A DNA stretch of 7,395 bases, from positions 8,674-16,068 of the forward strand of contig DEKZ01000101.1 in the NCBI GenBank assembly GCA_002354135.1. Direction: 5' to 3'. The translations under genes and the position numbers were made by a program. Shown piece after piece: positions 5,839 through 7,395 of this stretch. Under the pieces are notes generated by a model, which saw nothing but the letters and a program-made list of their open reading frames with translations, was not told the DNA's origin and searched no databases. This DNA comes from Massilia sp. UBA2709. Its GTDB lineage: Bacteria; Pseudomonadota; Gammaproteobacteria; Burkholderiales; Burkholderiaceae_D. The number at the start of each line of letters is the position of its first letter. Position 1 is the stretch's first letter.

Positions 5839-7140
5839 ATGGTTCCGCACCTCGCCACCGCCTTGACCGGCCCGCTACTCGACTTAGAAAAGAAAATCCT
5901 CGATGCCACCCCGGCCATCGAGCGCTGGTTCCGTCTCGAGTGGCAGGAGCATACGCCGCCGTTCTACTGCTCGGTCGACCTGCGCAATGCCGGCTACAAG
6001 CTGGCGCCGGTCGACACCAACCTGTTCCCGGGCGGTTTCCACCACCTGGCCACCGAAATGCTGCCCCTGACCGTGCAGGCGGCGATGGCGGCCATCGACA
6101 AATACTGCCCGGACGCGCGCAACCTGCTCCTGGTTCCCGAAACCCACACGCGCAATCCGCAATACCTGCAGAACGTCGCACGCCTGATGCAGATCTTCCG
6201 CCAGACCGGCCTGCACGTGCGCCTCGGCTCGCTGTCGCCGGAAGTGACCCAGCCGACGCCGCTGGCGCTGCCGGACGGGAACATGCTGGTGGTCGAGCCC
6301 CTGGTGCGTTCGCCCAATGGCCGCCGCCTCGGCCTGGCCGACTTCGATCCCTGCACCATCCTGCTGAACAACGACCTGTCGGCCGGCATCCCGTCCATCC
6401 TGGAAAACGTGCACGAGCAGTCGCTGCTGCCGCCGCTGCATGCGGGCTGGGCGCTGCGCCGCAAGAGCAACCACCTGAAGGCGCTCGACGAAGTGGCCAA
6501 GAAGTTCGGCAAACTGATCGACATCGACCCGTGGATGGTCAACCCGCTACATGCGAAAGTCAGCGAAGTCGACCTCGAGCACGACCAGGGCACCGAAGCG
6601 CTGGCCGACGCCGTCTCGTCGCTGCTCTCGAAGATCAAGAAGAAGTACAAGGAATACGGCATGAAGGAGCAGAAGCCCTTCGTGATCGTGAAGCCCGACG
6701 CCGGCACCTACGGCATGGGCGTAACGACCATCAAGGACGCCAGCGAAGTGCGCGACCTGACCCTGAAGCAACGCGCCAGGATGTCGGTCATCAAGGATGG
6801 CGTGGCCGTGACCGACCTGGTCGTGCAGGAGGGCGTGCCGACTTTCGAGAGCATCGACGACGCGGTTGCCGAGCCGGTGGTCTACATGATCGACCGCTAC
6901 GTGGTGGGCGGCTTCTACCGCGTGCACGCCGAGCGCGGCGTCGACCAGAACCTGAACGCGCCGGGCTCGCAGTTCGTGCCGCTGGCTTTTGCCCAGCAGC
7001 ACGCGGTGCCGGACCTGAAGGCCAAGCCGGGCACGGCGGCGCCGAACCGCTTCTACGTCTACGGCGTGGTGGCGCGCCTGGGCTTGCTGGCCGCCTCGCT
7101 CGAGATGGAGCGCACCGATCCGAATCCGGAAGTGTATTGA
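5839..7140 (+). CDS. gshA: Glutamate-cysteine ligase (proteobacterial GshA type)
   Basis: This enzyme catalyses the ATP-dependent joining of glutamate and cysteine, the first step of glutathione synthesis, in the cytoplasm. The sequence matches the betaproteobacterial/Acidithiobacillus GshA family rather than E. coli GshA. Landmarks in the 433-residue product are FRLEWQEHTPPFY (31-43), DTNLFPGGFHHL (59-70), LLNNDLSAG (175-183), HAGWALRRKSNH (201-212), an ATP-grasp-like glycine loop VKPDAGTYGMGV (284-295), and YMIDRYVVGGFYRVH (349-363). The start MVPHL is chosen because AAGGA lies 8 nt upstream and family members begin the same way. The reading frame stays open back to 5719, but that extension would start inside the amtB terminator and cross the candidate promoter. 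Motif 59-70 has HH where I recall NN in relatives. gshB, often next in this order, is not in the window. Expressed separately from amtB, with its own terminator. Confidence 0.93.
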   Translation: MVPHLATALTGPLLDLEKKILDATPAIERWFRLEWQEHTPPFYCSVDLRNAGYKLAPVDTNLFPGGFHHLATEMLPLTVQAAMAAIDKYCPDARNLLLVPETHTRNPQYLQNVARLMQIFRQTGLHVRLGSLSPEVTQPTPLALPDGNMLVVEPLVRSPNGRRLGLADFDPCTILLNNDLSAGIPSILENVHEQSLLPPLHAGWALRRKSNHLKALDEVAKKFGKLIDIDPWMVNPLHAKVSEVDLEHDQGTEALADAVSSLLSKIKKKYKEYGMKEQKPFVIVKPDAGTYGMGVTTIKDASEVRDLTLKQRARMSVIKDGVAVTDLVVQEGVPTFESIDDAVAEPVVYMIDRYVVGGFYRVHAERGVDQNLNAPGSQFVPLAFAQQHAVPDLKAKPGTAAPNRFYVYGVVARLGLLAASLEMERTDPNPEVY

Positions 7141-7163
7141 TCCGGCTTGCCGAACGGGTAAGG

Positions 7164-7189
7164 AAAGGGACCGCTTGCGGTCCCTTTTT
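7164..7189 (+). terminator. Intrinsic terminator after gshA
   Basis: AAAGGGACCG and CGGTCCCTTT form a 10-bp stem with a 4-nt CTTG loop and a run of five T (7185-7189), starting 23 nt after the gshA stop. The A-rich left arm means it may also work for transcripts arriving from the other side. Confidence 0.88.
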
Positions 7190-7211
7190 CATTGGCTTTT
7201 CGTGGAGACAG

Positions 7212-7395
7212 GTAGGGTGGGCACACTCCGTGCCCACGCGTTACGCACGTGACCGGCAGTCACAGACGGCAATGTGTCGCCCGCAAAGTATGCACTGGGC
7301 GCACACCGGGCCGGGGTTGACGTTAGCAGGCGATACGTTCCAGCCAACGAAGAACGGATACGCACGTAGCGCGGGGCACGGGGGGCCCACCCTAC
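7212..7395. repeat. REP-doublet-like (REPIN/BIME) palindromic element
   Basis: The element begins GTAGGGTGGGC (7212-7222) and ends with its exact inverse GCCCACCCTAC (7385-7395). The similarity goes deeper than these 11 bp: read inward, both ends continue with CGTGCCC, then CGCG, then TACG and a CGT about 36-39 nt in, with small gaps. The left end folds as GTGGGCAC-ACTCC-GTGCCCAC (7217-7237), just after a GTAG tetranucleotide, the layout of REP units used by RAYT transposases; the right-end stem is weaker. Internal hairpins are GTGAC-N5-GTCAC (7249-7263) and GTGTCGCCC with GGGCG(C)ACAC (7274-7282/7297-7306, one bulge). TACGCACGT occurs as a direct repeat at 7242-7250 and 7359-7367. I see no open reading frame. 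That it is a mobile or dispersed repeat is inferred. At 184 bp it is long for a REPIN and may be a small MITE. The window ends at its last base. Confidence 0.6.

Noticed and set aside
7141..7395. Partial downstream gene such as gshB beginning after gshA
   Set aside because: There is no open frame with a start and ribosome-binding site here. The stretch is a terminator followed by the palindromic repeat element.
1..7395. CRISPR arrays, tRNA or rRNA genes, toxin-antitoxin or defence genes
   Set aside because: I looked for regularly spaced repeats, cloverleaf-type sequence and small gene pairs by eye and saw none. Apart from the terminal repeat, the window is dense conserved metabolism.

Overview
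The window looks like chromosome from a GC-rich betaproteobacterium, most likely Burkholderiales and probably Oxalobacteraceae (Massilia-like). That placement is my reading of the protein sequences and of the gene order torF-glnK-amtB-gshA with ubiK divergent, an arrangement I remember from this order. I could not run a search to confirm it.

Layout. Positions 75-2924 (minus strand) hold ubiK (ubiquinone-biosynthesis accessory factor) followed, 36 nt downstream, by nrdJ (adenosylcobalamin-dependent ribonucleotide reductase). A 273-bp intergenic region (2925-3197) separates this pair from a plus-strand nitrogen operon: a TorF-family outer-membrane porin, the P-II signal protein GlnK and the ammonium channel AmtB (3198-5701). 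A strong intrinsic terminator at 5724-5747 closes that operon. gshA (glutamate-cysteine ligase of the proteobacterial type, 5839-7140) then has its own candidate promoter and its own intrinsic terminator (7164-7189). The last 184 bp are a non-coding, hairpin-rich element bounded by 11-bp perfect inverted repeats beginning GTAG and ending CTAC. It resembles a REP doublet (REPIN/BIME), and the window stops exactly at its right edge.

How it works together. The intergenic region carries a sigma-54 promoter with exact GG-N10-GC spacing and, upstream, one near-perfect and one imperfect NtrC-type site exactly 30 bp apart, about three helical turns. This is the architecture of a nitrogen-starvation enhancer promoter. 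It predicts that porin, P-II protein and ammonium channel are induced together under nitrogen limitation, with GlnK then gating AmtB through its T-loop. On the other side, the nrdJ start codon lies inside a 9-bp inverted repeat with the ribosome-binding site in the loop, which suggests that nrdJ translation is coupled to ubiK or otherwise controlled.

Most of the window is conserved housekeeping and nitrogen metabolism. I see no phage, CRISPR, toxin-antitoxin or defence genes. The unusual content is in the non-coding parts: the twin enhancer beside ubiK, the nrdJ initiation hairpin, and the terminal repeat element.
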